A stretch of DNA of 64,000 nucleotides, from assembly GCA_039821605.1 (NCBI GenBank), contig JBCBNV010000001.1, forward strand, positions 62,001 through 126,000, written 5' to 3'. A program made the position numbers and the translations under genes. Below the pieces are notes generated by a model that was not told where the DNA came from, ran no database searches, and worked only from the letters and a program-made list of their open reading frames with translations. The DNA comes from CALBPI01 sp039821605. GTDB taxonomy: Bacteria > Pseudomonadota > Gammaproteobacteria > Steroidobacterales > Woeseiaceae. Positions 8,514-16,311 of the stretch are shown here, one piece after another (position 1 is the stretch's first letter; every line of letters begins with the position of its first letter).

Positions 8514-8531
8514 TGTCCATTTCACTTGACA
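8514..8531. promoter_or_regulatory. PpsR/CrtJ operator box before bchC
   Basis: TGTCC-N8-TGACA, a TGT-N12-ACA palindrome. Its right half is the -35 hexamer TTGACA of the proposed bchC promoter, so repressor and RNA polymerase would compete. It shows that bchC onward can be transcribed from inside the crtEF-bchCXYZ-puf unit. Confidence 0.72.
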
Positions 8532-8553
8532 GTCGTCAACCGAGGCGTACACT
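8526..8553 (+). promoter_or_regulatory. Probable sigma-70 promoter of bchC
   Basis: A perfect TTGACA (8526-8531), 16-base spacer and TACACT (8548-8553), 65 bases before the bchC ATG, overlapped at its -35 by a PpsR box. Inferred from sequence. Confidence 0.6.
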
Positions 8554-8618
8554 CAAATCCATCATTTTGATGCCCGAGCGAACCGCGACGCTTGTGCATC
8601 CGGGGGAAGCTGGATCAC

Positions 8619-9557
8619 ATGGATACAGTTGCGGTCGTAATGCGTGAGCCGGGTGCCGTTGCACTCAGTCGATTGGGGCTTCCAGAGCCCGACGAAGGCG
8701 AGCTCACGGTACGCGTCGATTGGAGCGGCATCAGCACCGGTACCGAGCGCCTGCTCTGGGACGGCACCATGCCGGCCTTTCCGGGCATGGGCTATCCGCT
8801 GGTACCCGGCTACGAGACCGTCGGCCGCGTGATCCAGGCCGCGCCCGGGCTCGAGTCCCGCCTCGGTGAATTCGTCTTTGTGTCCGGCGCCCACTGTTAC
8901 GGCGAGATACGCAGTCTGTTCGGCGGCGCGGCATCGCACATCGTCTGCAACGCGAGCAAGGCCCACACCATCCCCGAGCGCCTGGGCCTCGACGGCACAC
9001 TCATGGCCCTCGCGGCAACAGCGCACCACGCCTTGTGCGTCGGTGCCGACGCGCCCGAGCTCGTGGTTGGGCACGGCGTGCTGGGACGCTTGCTGGCCCG
9101 GGTCACGATTGCGGCGGGCTACCCGGCGCCCGTGGTCTGGGAGGTCAACGAGACGCGTCAGGCCGGAGCTGCAGGCTACGAAGTCCTGCACCCCGACGAA
9201 GACCCGTCCAGCGACTACCGCCAGATCTGCGATGTCTCGGGCGATCCCGGCATCCTCGATTCGCTCGTGGAGCGGCTGGCGCCCGGTGGCGAAGTCACGC
9301 TGGCCGGATTCTATTCGCAACCGCTGTCGTTCACGTTCCCGCCCGCGTTCATGCGCGAGGCGCGTTTCGTGGTCGCGGCCGAATGGCAGCCCGAAGACCT
9401 CTCCGAGGTCATTGCGTTGTGCGCGAGTAACCGGCTCCAGCTGGGCCAGCTCATCAGCCACAGCGTTCCCGCCGACGAGGCGCACAGCGCCTACACCACG
9501 GCATTCGGTGACCCCGAGTGTCTGAAGATGATCCTCGACTGGAGAGACCTCTCTTGA
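8619..9557 (+). CDS. bchC: Bacteriochlorophyllide a dehydrogenase BchC
   Basis: A 312-residue protein of the zinc-less alcohol dehydrogenase type that oxidises the 3-hydroxyethyl group of the bacteriochlorophyllide precursor to the 3-acetyl group. DWSGISTGTERLLWDGTMP, the VPGYETVGRV strand and the nucleotide-binding VVGHGVLGRLLA (near residues 150-161) are as in the family. ATG 8619 is preceded by a GGGGGAAG run; an in-frame start at 8592 would add nine residues and lacks a better ribosome site. The stop overlaps the TTG start of bchX (TTGA). Confidence 0.93.
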   Translation: MDTVAVVMREPGAVALSRLGLPEPDEGELTVRVDWSGISTGTERLLWDGTMPAFPGMGYPLVPGYETVGRVIQAAPGLESRLGEFVFVSGAHCYGEIRSLFGGAASHIVCNASKAHTIPERLGLDGTLMALAATAHHALCVGADAPELVVGHGVLGRLLARVTIAAGYPAPVVWEVNETRQAGAAGYEVLHPDEDPSSDYRQICDVSGDPGILDSLVERLAPGGEVTLAGFYSQPLSFTFPPAFMREARFVVAAEWQPEDLSEVIALCASNRLQLGQLISHSVPADEAHSAYTTAFGDPECLKMILDWRDLS

Positions 9558-10576
9558 GCAGCAAAGACAATGTGACAGAGATCCGCGTCGACGCGCAGAT
9601 CCGGATGCGTGACGCCCTGCGAGCCGAGGCGAGCACCGAGCCCGAGCCTGTACCCGCCGGTGAAGTCACCAAGGAAACGCAGATCATTGCGATCTACGGC
9701 AAGGGCGGCATCGGCAAGAGCTTCACGCTCTCGAACCTCTCTTACATGATGGCGCAGCAGGGCAAGAAGGTGCTGCTCATCGGTTGTGACCCGAAGAGCG
9801 ACACGACGTCGCTGCTGTTTGGCGGCAAGAGCTGTCCGACGATCATCGAAACCTCGTCGCGCAAGAAGGCCGCGGGTGAAGAGGTCGAGATCGGCGACGT
9901 CTGCTTCAAGCGCGACGGTGTGTACGCCATGGAGCTCGGCGGCCCCGAAGTGGGTCGCGGCTGCGGCGGCCGCGGCATCATCCACGGATTCGAGTTGCTC
10001 GAGAAGCTCGGCTTCCACGAGTGGGACTTCGACTACGTGCTGCTCGACTTCCTGGGCGACGTGGTGTGTGGCGGCTTCGGTCTGCCCATCGCGCGCGACA
10101 TGTGCCAGAAGGTGATCGTGGTCGGTTCCAACGACCTGCAGTCGCTCTACGTCGCGAACAACGTCTGCTCGGCGGTCGAGTACTTCAGAAAACTCGGCGG
10201 CAACGTCGGTGTGGCCGGCATGTGCATCAACAAGGACGACGGTACGGGCGAGGCGGCGGCATTCGCCGAAGCCGTGGGCATTCCAGTCCTGGCGGCAATC
10301 CCGGCCGACGAGGACATCCGCAGGAAGAGCGCCAACTACGAAATCGTCGGCAAGCCCGGCGGGCAGTGGGCCGGTCTGTTCGAAGGGCTCGCGGAGCAGG
10401 TGGCCGACGCGCCGCCGCAGCAACCCAATCCGCTCGATCAGGACGGCCTGCTCGGTCTGTTCTCGGGTGACGAGACGGGTCGCGACGTCGTCTTGCAGCC
10501 GGCCTCGGCGGCGGACATGCGCGGCGCGGACTACACGCCCAAGGAATCGCTCGAGGTCATCTACGACGCCGTTTGA
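9554..10576 (+). CDS. bchX: Chlorophyllide a reductase iron protein BchX
   Basis: A 340-residue nitrogenase-iron-protein relative that delivers electrons from ATP hydrolysis to BchYZ, reducing the C7=C8 bond of chlorophyllide a. The P-loop GKGGIGKS is at 49-56, and the two cysteines expected to bridge the [4Fe-4S] cluster lie in GRGCGGRG and DVVCGGFG. The TTG at 9554 was chosen because GGAGAG precedes it by seven bases and the length then fits; a GTG at 9518 would overlap bchC by 40 bases. An N-terminal extension of about 40 residues before the P-loop is normal for BchX compared with BchL. Confidence 0.93.
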   Translation: MSSKDNVTEIRVDAQIRMRDALRAEASTEPEPVPAGEVTKETQIIAIYGKGGIGKSFTLSNLSYMMAQQGKKVLLIGCDPKSDTTSLLFGGKSCPTIIETSSRKKAAGEEVEIGDVCFKRDGVYAMELGGPEVGRGCGGRGIIHGFELLEKLGFHEWDFDYVLLDFLGDVVCGGFGLPIARDMCQKVIVVGSNDLQSLYVANNVCSAVEYFRKLGGNVGVAGMCINKDDGTGEAAAFAEAVGIPVLAAIPADEDIRRKSANYEIVGKPGGQWAGLFEGLAEQVADAPPQQPNPLDQDGLLGLFSGDETGRDVVLQPASAADMRGADYTPKESLEVIYDAV

Positions 10577-10594
10577 GGGCGCGACTGGAATCAC

Positions 10595-12094
10595 ATGGCA
10601 GACGGCAACACAACACCGACAAAAGAGCCAGCCGACGGCAAGGGCTGCCACGCCAAGGGCGAGATGCGCGCTGCCGCCGAGAAGGCCGGCAAGGCTGAGG
10701 TGCTCGAGCGTTACGCGGCCGACTATCCCATGGGCCCACACGACCAACCGCAGAGCATGTGCCCGGCGTTCGGGTCGCTGCGTGTCGGGCTGCGTATGCG
10801 GCGTACCGCAACCATCCTGTCCGGATCAGCCTGCTGTGTGTACGGCCTCACGTTCACTTCACATTTCTACGGTGCACGCCGCACCGTGGGCTACGTGCCG
10901 TTCAACTCCGAGACGCTCGTCACGGGCAAGCTCTACGAAGACATCCGCGAGGCCGTCGAGGAAGTCGCAGATCCCGAGCACTACGACGCGGTCGTCGTCA
11001 CCAACCTTTGCGTGCCGACGGCATCGGGCGTGCCCCTGCAGATGCTGCCCAAGGAAATCAACGGTGTGCGGATCATCGGCATCGACGTGCCGGGCTTCGG
11101 TGTGCCCACACATGCGGAAGCCAAGGACGTGCTCGCTGGCGCGATGCTCAAGTACGCACGCACCGAGGCCGAGCTCGGGCCCGTGGCACCGCCACGCGAG
11201 ATGCGCGACGACGGACGACCGCAGGTCGCGTTGCTGGGCGAGATGTTCCCCGCCGACCCCGTGACCATCGATCAGTTGCTCGAGCCCATGGGGCTGTCCG
11301 CAGGGCCCGTCGTCCCGACGCGGGAGTGGCGCGAGCTGTACGCAGCGCTGGACTGCGCGGCGGTCGCTGCGATTCACCCGTTCTACACCGCCTCCGTACG
11401 CGAATTCGAGGCCGCGGGGCGGCCTGTGTTCGGGTCGGCACCTGTTGGTCACGACGGCACGGCCGCCTGGCTTGAGCAGGTCGGCAAGACCTATGGCGTC
11501 GATGAAGCCGCCGTTTCTCGGGCCAAGAACAAGGTGTTGCCGATCCTCTCGGGCGCCATCGCGCAGTCGCCCATCCAGGGCCGCATCACGATGTCGGGCT
11601 ACGAAGGGTCCGAGTTGCTCGTCGCCCGGCTGCTGGTCGAGTGCGGCGCCGACGTGCGCTACGTCGGCACGGCCTGTCCGAAAACGCCCTGGTCGGTGGC
11701 AGACCGTGACTGGCTTACCGAACGCGGTGTTCACGTGCAGTACCGCGCGTCGCTCGAGCAGGACCTCGCGGCTATCGAGGAATTCGACCCCGACCTCGCG
11801 ATTGGCACAACGCCTGTGGTGCAGAAAGCCAAGGAGCAATCGCGTCCGGCCATGTACTTCACGAACCTCATCTCGGCACGGCCACTGATGGGCATTCCCG
11901 GCCCCGGTGCGCTGGCCGCGATCATTAATGCGGCCATCGCGCAAAAGGCGCGATTCGATGAGATGACCGCGTTTTTCGAGGGCGTCGGGACAGGCCACAA
12001 CGCCGGCGTCTGGCGCGACACGCCCAAGGCGCCGCCCAAGCCGCGCCGCAAGCGACCGGCGCCCAAGAAAGACGTTCCGGAGTCGATTGTCTGA
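10595..12094 (+). CDS. bchY: Chlorophyllide a reductase subunit Y, BchY
   Basis: A 499-residue NifD-like subunit of the chlorophyllide a oxidoreductase (COR) catalytic component. Cysteine-bearing segments MCPAFGSLR, SGSACCVYGL and VTNLCVPTASGVPLQ correspond to the cluster-ligand regions of the family. The N terminus (about 40 residues) is hydrophilic and the C-terminal tail is Lys/Pro/Ala-rich (APPKPRRKRPAPKKD), likely disordered. ATG 10595 lies 18 bases after bchX. The stop overlaps the bchZ start (TGATG), so the two catalytic subunits are probably made in a coupled way. Confidence 0.93.
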   Translation: MADGNTTPTKEPADGKGCHAKGEMRAAAEKAGKAEVLERYAADYPMGPHDQPQSMCPAFGSLRVGLRMRRTATILSGSACCVYGLTFTSHFYGARRTVGYVPFNSETLVTGKLYEDIREAVEEVADPEHYDAVVVTNLCVPTASGVPLQMLPKEINGVRIIGIDVPGFGVPTHAEAKDVLAGAMLKYARTEAELGPVAPPREMRDDGRPQVALLGEMFPADPVTIDQLLEPMGLSAGPVVPTREWRELYAALDCAAVAAIHPFYTASVREFEAAGRPVFGSAPVGHDGTAAWLEQVGKTYGVDEAAVSRAKNKVLPILSGAIAQSPIQGRITMSGYEGSELLVARLLVECGADVRYVGTACPKTPWSVADRDWLTERGVHVQYRASLEQDLAAIEEFDPDLAIGTTPVVQKAKEQSRPAMYFTNLISARPLMGIPGPGALAAIINAAIAQKARFDEMTAFFEGVGTGHNAGVWRDTPKAPPKPRRKRPAPKKDVPESIV

Positions 12095-13542
12095 TGTTGG
12101 TGCTCGACCACGATCGCGCCGGTGGCTACTGGGGGTCGGTGTACGTGTTCACGGCCGTCAAGGGCCTGCAGGTCATCATCGACGGCCCAGTCGGTTGCGA
12201 GAACCTGCCGGTGACGTCCGTGCTGCATTACACGGACGGTTTGCCGCCGCACGAATTGCCCATCGTTGTCACAGGCCTGGGCGAAGAAGAACTGGGTCAG
12301 ACGGGCACCGAGGCGGCCATGAAGCGCGCCCACGACACACTGGACCCCGACCAGCCCGCCGTGGTCGTCACGGGGTCCATTGCCGAGATGATCGGCGGCG
12401 GCGTCACGCCCGAAGGCACGGGCATCAAGCGCTTCCTGCCGCGCACCATCGACGAGGACCAGTGGCAGAGCGCTGACCGCGCGCTGGCCTGGCTCTGGAA
12501 AGAATTCGGTCCGAAGAAAGTGCGTGCGCCGCGTAAGCGCGCCGAAGGCGCCAAGCCGCGCGTCAACATCATCGGTCCCGCCTACGGGCACTTCAACATG
12601 CCCTCGGATCTCGCCGAGATCACACGGCTCGTCGAGGGGCTGGGCGCCGAAATCAACATGGTGTTCCCGCTCGGCACGCACCTGTCCGATATCGCCAAGC
12701 TCAGCGATGCCGACGTCAACATCTGCATGTACCGCGAGTTCGGTCGACTACTCTGCGAAGCGCTCGAGCGTCCGTATCTGCAGGCGCCCATCGGGTTGCA
12801 TTCGACCACGGCGTTCCTGCGCGAGCTCGGCGACCGATTGGGGCTGGATCCCGAGCCGTTTATCGAGCGGGAGAAGCACACGACGATCAAACCGCTTTGG
12901 GACCTCTGGCGTTCGGTGACGCAAGACTTCTTCGGTACCGCGAGTTTCGCCGTCGTCGCCAACGAAACTTACACACGCGGGCTGCGGAATTTTCTCGAGA
13001 ACGACCTGGGTCTGCCGTGCACCTTTGCCGTCGCACGTTGCCCCGGTGCCAAGACGGACAACCAGGAAGTCCGACGACTTGTGCAAGAGCAAACGCCTCT
13101 CGTGATGTTCGGCAGCTACAACGAACGCATGTATCTGGCGGAGGTCGGCGCCAAGGCGATGTACATCCCGGCTTCATTCCCGGGCGCGATCATTCGTCGC
13201 CACACGGGTACGCCCTTCATGGGCTACGCGGGCGCCACCTACGTCGTGCAGGAAGTCTGCAACGCGTTGTTCGATGCGTTGTTCCACATCCTGCCGCTCG
13301 GCACGAGCCTCGATGCTGTCGATCAGACGCCGTCGCGCATCGATGGCCAGACGCACTGGAACGAGGCGGCCAAGGCGGCCTTCGACCGGATCATTGAGGC
13401 TGAGCCCATCCTCGTAAGAATTTCCGCAGCCAAGAGACTGCGTGATGCCGTGGACGCCGATGCGCGGTCGCGCGGCAGCGTGCACGTCGAAGAACAAGAT
13501 ATCGAGCGCGTTTGCAAGAGCACGCGCATTGCCGCGGCGTAA
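12094..13542 (+). CDS. bchZ: Chlorophyllide a reductase subunit Z, BchZ
   Basis: A 482-residue NifK-like partner of BchY. The start MLVLDHDRAGGYWGSVYVF and the following DGPVGCENLPVTSVLHYTDG are diagnostic, with the cluster-ligand cysteine in PVGCENLP. ASFPGAIIRRHTGTPFMGYA towards the C terminus is also family-specific. With BchX and BchY it completes the reductase that turns a chlorin into a bacteriochlorin. The puf genes follow after 21 bases, which leaves no room for a separate puf promoter except inside bchZ, as known in Rhodobacter. Confidence 0.93.
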   Translation: MLVLDHDRAGGYWGSVYVFTAVKGLQVIIDGPVGCENLPVTSVLHYTDGLPPHELPIVVTGLGEEELGQTGTEAAMKRAHDTLDPDQPAVVVTGSIAEMIGGGVTPEGTGIKRFLPRTIDEDQWQSADRALAWLWKEFGPKKVRAPRKRAEGAKPRVNIIGPAYGHFNMPSDLAEITRLVEGLGAEINMVFPLGTHLSDIAKLSDADVNICMYREFGRLLCEALERPYLQAPIGLHSTTAFLRELGDRLGLDPEPFIEREKHTTIKPLWDLWRSVTQDFFGTASFAVVANETYTRGLRNFLENDLGLPCTFAVARCPGAKTDNQEVRRLVQEQTPLVMFGSYNERMYLAEVGAKAMYIPASFPGAIIRRHTGTPFMGYAGATYVVQEVCNALFDALFHILPLGTSLDAVDQTPSRIDGQTHWNEAAKAAFDRIIEAEPILVRISAAKRLRDAVDADARSRGSVHVEEQDIERVCKSTRIAAA

Positions 13543-13563
13543 CAGCGGTTAGGAGAGAAACCG

Positions 13564-13788
13564 ATGAGAGTAGTCACACATCACGCCCGAGAGGCCAACG
13601 AGCACGCAGCCCATTTCCGGTTGCTGGCTGCGGTTTGCTTCGTGGCCATGTTCCCCGTCGCACTCGTTGCGAGCCTGTCGCGCTGGCGCTGGCAGCCCTG
13701 GCCCCCGGGCCGCGCCGGCTACCGCAGTGCCTGGCAGGAAGCGAAGACTGCGGCCAAGACCGCGGCTGCAATCGCCTTGTCGGTTTAG
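13564..13788 (+). CDS. pufQ: PufQ-like small membrane protein
   Basis: A 74-residue protein with one transmembrane helix (about 18-40), preceded by a His-rich N terminus and followed by an Ala/Lys-rich tail. GGAGAG lies seven bases before the ATG. Position (bchZ-X-pufB), length and layout (helix with FPVAL, then SAWQEAK tail) fit PufQ, thought to help bacteriochlorophyll delivery to complexes. Oddly, its WRWQPWPPGRAGY matches the end of the LH1 beta helix in the next gene (WQWRPWFPGPDGY), while the histidine that binds bacteriochlorophyll in beta is replaced by Ser. A degenerate antenna paralogue is the alternative reading. Assignment is by context and pattern, not by database search. Confidence 0.6.
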   Translation: MRVVTHHAREANEHAAHFRLLAAVCFVAMFPVALVASLSRWRWQPWPPGRAGYRSAWQEAKTAAKTAAAIALSV

Positions 13789-13799
13789 GAGGTTCTGTA

Positions 13800-13931
13800 T
13801 TGCTGGCGCGCCGGCAGTACGAAACAGCCCCGCCGTGCGGGCTTTGCACGGTAACCAACGGTTGCGGGTCGCTTCTTAGCGGGAGTGACTGGACGCAGCC
13901 GGCAACCCGGGAGGTTCTATGTCAGGCCTGA
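13800..13931 (+). CDS. Possible 43-residue leader ORF between pufQ and pufB
   Basis: A TTG codon seven bases after a perfect AGGAGG (13787-13792, overlapping the pufQ stop) opens 43 codons that end 13 bases inside pufB in another frame. The peptide contains PPCGLC and NGC but no recognised domain. Within it lies a hairpin CCGTGC-N7-GCACGG (13833-13851). It may be a leader peptide coupling pufB translation, or just an untranslated spacer with a chance ribosome site. Low confidence as a gene. Confidence 0.25.
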   Translation: MLARRQYETAPPCGLCTVTNGCGSLLSGSDWTQPATREVLCQA

Positions 13932-14119
13932 CCCAAAACGGAGCCAAAGAGTTTCATCGTCTCTTTATGTTGAGCACTATTGGCTACGTCGTCGTTGCAA
14001 TCATCGCCCACTTCCTCGTTTGGCAGTGGCGTCCCTGGTTCCCTGGACCCGACGGCTACGCCGCGGTTTCTGGCGCCATGGACACGATGGTCGCAGTAAC
14101 CACGATGCTGTTCGGATAA
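13919..14119 (+). CDS. pufB: Light-harvesting LH1 beta subunit PufB
   Basis: A 66-residue antenna polypeptide of the core LH1 ring. The EFHRLF motif at the cytoplasmic side, one transmembrane helix, the bacteriochlorophyll-binding histidine in AIIAHFLVW and the WRPWFPGPDGY end are diagnostic of beta chains. GGGAGG precedes the ATG. pufA follows after 13 bases, the standard pufBA order. Confidence 0.92.
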   Translation: MSGLTQNGAKEFHRLFMLSTIGYVVVAIIAHFLVWQWRPWFPGPDGYAAVSGAMDTMVAVTTMLFG

Positions 14120-14132
14120 AGGGAGAGAAACT

Positions 14133-14339
14133 ATGTGGCGAATTTGGTTGTTGTTCGACCCTCGCAGGTCGCTCATCGCAATGGTGGCTTTCCTTGCCGT
14201 TCTGGCGTTTTCGATTCACTTCATTGTCCTGTCGACAGACAGATTCAACTGGATCGAAGGCCCCAGTGCATCCGTACTCGAGCTGGACACAGAGCAAGCG
14301 GTCGCTCAACGCACCGTTTCTCTGGACTGGCTCGCCTGA
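14133..14339 (+). CDS. pufA: Light-harvesting LH1 alpha subunit PufA
   Basis: A 68-residue alpha polypeptide of LH1. MWRIWLLFDPRRSLIAMVAF at the start, the liganding histidine in FSIHFIVLSTDRFNWIEG and a polar tail are as in core-antenna alpha chains. GGGAGAG lies before the ATG. With PufB it forms the ring around the reaction centre. No pufX-like gene is found downstream of pufM. Confidence 0.92.
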   Translation: MWRIWLLFDPRRSLIAMVAFLAVLAFSIHFIVLSTDRFNWIEGPSASVLELDTEQAVAQRTVSLDWLA

Positions 14340-14363
14340 GGCATTGGTTGAAGCCCGGCTGTT

Positions 14364-14383
14364 CCCTGGCGCTGCCGCCAGGG
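14364..14383 (+). other. Intercistronic hairpin between pufBA and pufLM
   Basis: A perfect 8-bp stem CCCTGGCG/CGCCAGGG with a 4-base loop, 24 bases after the pufA stop and without a T-tract. In other purple bacteria a hairpin here protects the 3' end of the pufBA message and raises antenna over reaction-centre synthesis. The same role is inferred. It lies in a 178-base gap without a gene. Confidence 0.7.
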
Positions 14384-14517
14384 CAGTCGTCAGGGGATAG
14401 TCGGGCCATTTCGGTTGCGCGAGGCGTAACCGACGCAACGGGTCAAGCAGCCGACAGGAACGTCTGGGGTAATGCGGCATCCGCCGCCGGGGCCGGGAGG
14501 CCGCTGAGGACAAGAAC

Positions 14518-15342
14518 ATGTCAATGCTAAGTTTTGAAAAGAAGTACCGGATCAAGGGGGGCACGCTGCTCGGCGGCGATCTCTTTGATTTCTGGGCCGG
14601 TCCTTTTTACGTGGGATTTTTCGGCGTCCTCGGCGCCTTCTTTATCCTGCTCGGGACGGCGATGATTTTCTACGGCGCCGCACTGGGTGGTACCTGGAAC
14701 GTGTGGCAGATCAGTATCGCGCCACCGGATCTCAGTTATGGACTGGCACTGGCCCCCATACAGGAAGGCGGTTTGTGGCAGATCATCACAGTCTGCGCGA
14801 TTGGCGCCTTTGTGTGCTGGGCACTGCGCGAGGTCGAGATCTGCCGCAAGCTCGGTATCGGTTACCACGTGCCGGTTGCATTCGGCACGGCTATTTTTGC
14901 CTACGTCACGCTGGTCGTGTTCCGGCCGCTGCTCATGGGCGCCTGGGGGCATGGCTTCCCCTACGGCATCATGTCGCACCTCGACTGGGTCTCGAATACG
15001 GGCTACCAGTACCTGCACTTCCACTACAACCCGGCGCACATGCTCGCCGTCACGTTCTTCTTCACCACGACGCTGGCGCTGGCCATGCACGGCGGCGCCA
15101 TCCTTTCGGGCGTCAATCCAAAGAAGGGCGCGCCCGTCGCGTCTGCGGAGCATGAGAACGCCTACTTCCGCGACACCATTGGCTACTCGATCGGCTCGTT
15201 GGGCATCCACCGGCTCGGCCTGTTCCTGGCGCTCAACGCCGGGTTCTGGAGCGCAGTGTGCATCGTGATCAGTGGCCCATTCTGGACTCGCGGTTGGCCC
15301 GAGTGGTGGAACTGGTGGCTGGCGCTGCCGATCTGGAGTTAA
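14518..15342 (+). CDS. pufL: Photosynthetic reaction centre L subunit PufL
   Basis: A 274-residue type-II reaction-centre subunit with five transmembrane helices. The start MSMLSFEKKYRIKGG and GGDLFDFWAGPFYVGFFGV are hallmark PufL. SHLDWVSNTGYQYLHFHYNP and LAMHGGAILS carry the histidines for special-pair and accessory bacteriochlorophylls and iron, and SLGIHRLGLF the later iron-ligand histidine. Length equals the family norm. pufM follows three bases after the stop. Confidence 0.96.
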   Translation: MSMLSFEKKYRIKGGTLLGGDLFDFWAGPFYVGFFGVLGAFFILLGTAMIFYGAALGGTWNVWQISIAPPDLSYGLALAPIQEGGLWQIITVCAIGAFVCWALREVEICRKLGIGYHVPVAFGTAIFAYVTLVVFRPLLMGAWGHGFPYGIMSHLDWVSNTGYQYLHFHYNPAHMLAVTFFFTTTLALAMHGGAILSGVNPKKGAPVASAEHENAYFRDTIGYSIGSLGIHRLGLFLALNAGFWSAVCIVISGPFWTRGWPEWWNWWLALPIWS

Positions 15343-15345
15343 GTC

Positions 15346-16311
15346 ATGGCTGAGTATCAGAATCTGTTTACACGCGTGCACGTGACGGCGCCGCCGGATC
15401 CCGGTCCAGAGATCGACCAGTCGCTGTACGAGCGCAGCGGCACGGTCATGAGCTACTGGCTCAACAAGATTGGTGACGCGCAGATCGGTCCCTTCTACCT
15501 CGGTGGCTTTGGTCTGTTGTCGGTGATCTGCGGCTTTATCGCGTTCGAGATCATCGGCTTCAACATGCTGGCCTCGGTCGACTACGACTGGATTGAGTTT
15601 ATTCGCCAGCTGCCCTGGCTCGCGCTGGAGCCCCCCAAGGCCGAGTACGGGCTCAGTATTCCGCCCATGAATGAAGGCGGTTGGTGGTTGCTGGCCGGCT
15701 TTTTCCTGACGGCCGCAATCATCCTCTGGTGGATCCGGATGTACCGCCGGGCGCGGGCGCTGCAGATGGGCACGCACGTGGCCTGGGCGTTCGCTTCGGC
15801 CATCTGGTTGTACCTGGTGCTCGGTTTTTTTCGGCCGCTTGCGCTAGGCGCATGGGCCGAGGCTGTCCCGTTTGGGATCTTTCCGCACCTCGACTGGACG
15901 GCCGCGTTCTCGATCCGATACGGCAACCTGTTCTATAACCCGTTCCACATGTTGTCTATCTTCTTTTTGTACGGCTCGGTACTGCTTTTCGCGATGCACG
16001 GCGCCACCATTCTCGCGACCGATAAATACGGTGCGCACCGTGAGGTTGAACAGATTGTTGACCGCGGTACCGCTTCCGAACGTGGTGCGCTGTTCTGGCG
16101 CTGGACCATGGGCTTCAACGCCAGCATGGAATCGATTCACCGTTGGGCCTGGTGGTTTGCAGTGCTAACCACGCTTACCGGTGGCATCGGGATCCTTCTG
16201 ACGGGGACAGTCGTGGACAACTGGTACCTGTGGGGCGTGGAGCACGGTCTGGCGCCGGCCTACGATTTGCCATGGGAGCCGGTGTCTGACCCGGCTGGGG
16301 GAGGCACGTAA
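15346..16311 (+). CDS. pufM: Photosynthetic reaction centre M subunit PufM
   Basis: A 321-residue partner of PufL in the quinone-type reaction centre. ALGAWAEAVPFGIFPHLDW, YNPFHMLSIFFLYGS and MESIHRWAWWFAVLTTLTGG carry the conserved histidines for bacteriochlorophyll and the non-haem iron. Length is normal for species with a bound PufC. The stop overlaps the pufC start (TAATG). Confidence 0.96.
   Translation: MAEYQNLFTRVHVTAPPDPGPEIDQSLYERSGTVMSYWLNKIGDAQIGPFYLGGFGLLSVICGFIAFEIIGFNMLASVDYDWIEFIRQLPWLALEPPKAEYGLSIPPMNEGGWWLLAGFFLTAAIILWWIRMYRRARALQMGTHVAWAFASAIWLYLVLGFFRPLALGAWAEAVPFGIFPHLDWTAAFSIRYGNLFYNPFHMLSIFFLYGSVLLFAMHGATILATDKYGAHREVEQIVDRGTASERGALFWRWTMGFNASMESIHRWAWWFAVLTTLTGGIGILLTGTVVDNWYLWGVEHGLAPAYDLPWEPVSDPAGGGT

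Noticed and set aside
13543..13563. puf promoter between bchZ and pufQ
   Set aside because: The gap is only 21 bases and holds just a ribosome site; any puf promoter must lie inside bchZ and no clear one was identified by eye.
13512..13931. 139-codon frame covering bchZ end to pufB start
   Set aside because: The upstream part is a shadow over bchZ and pufQ; only the last 43 codons have a ribosome site and are listed as a low-confidence ORF.
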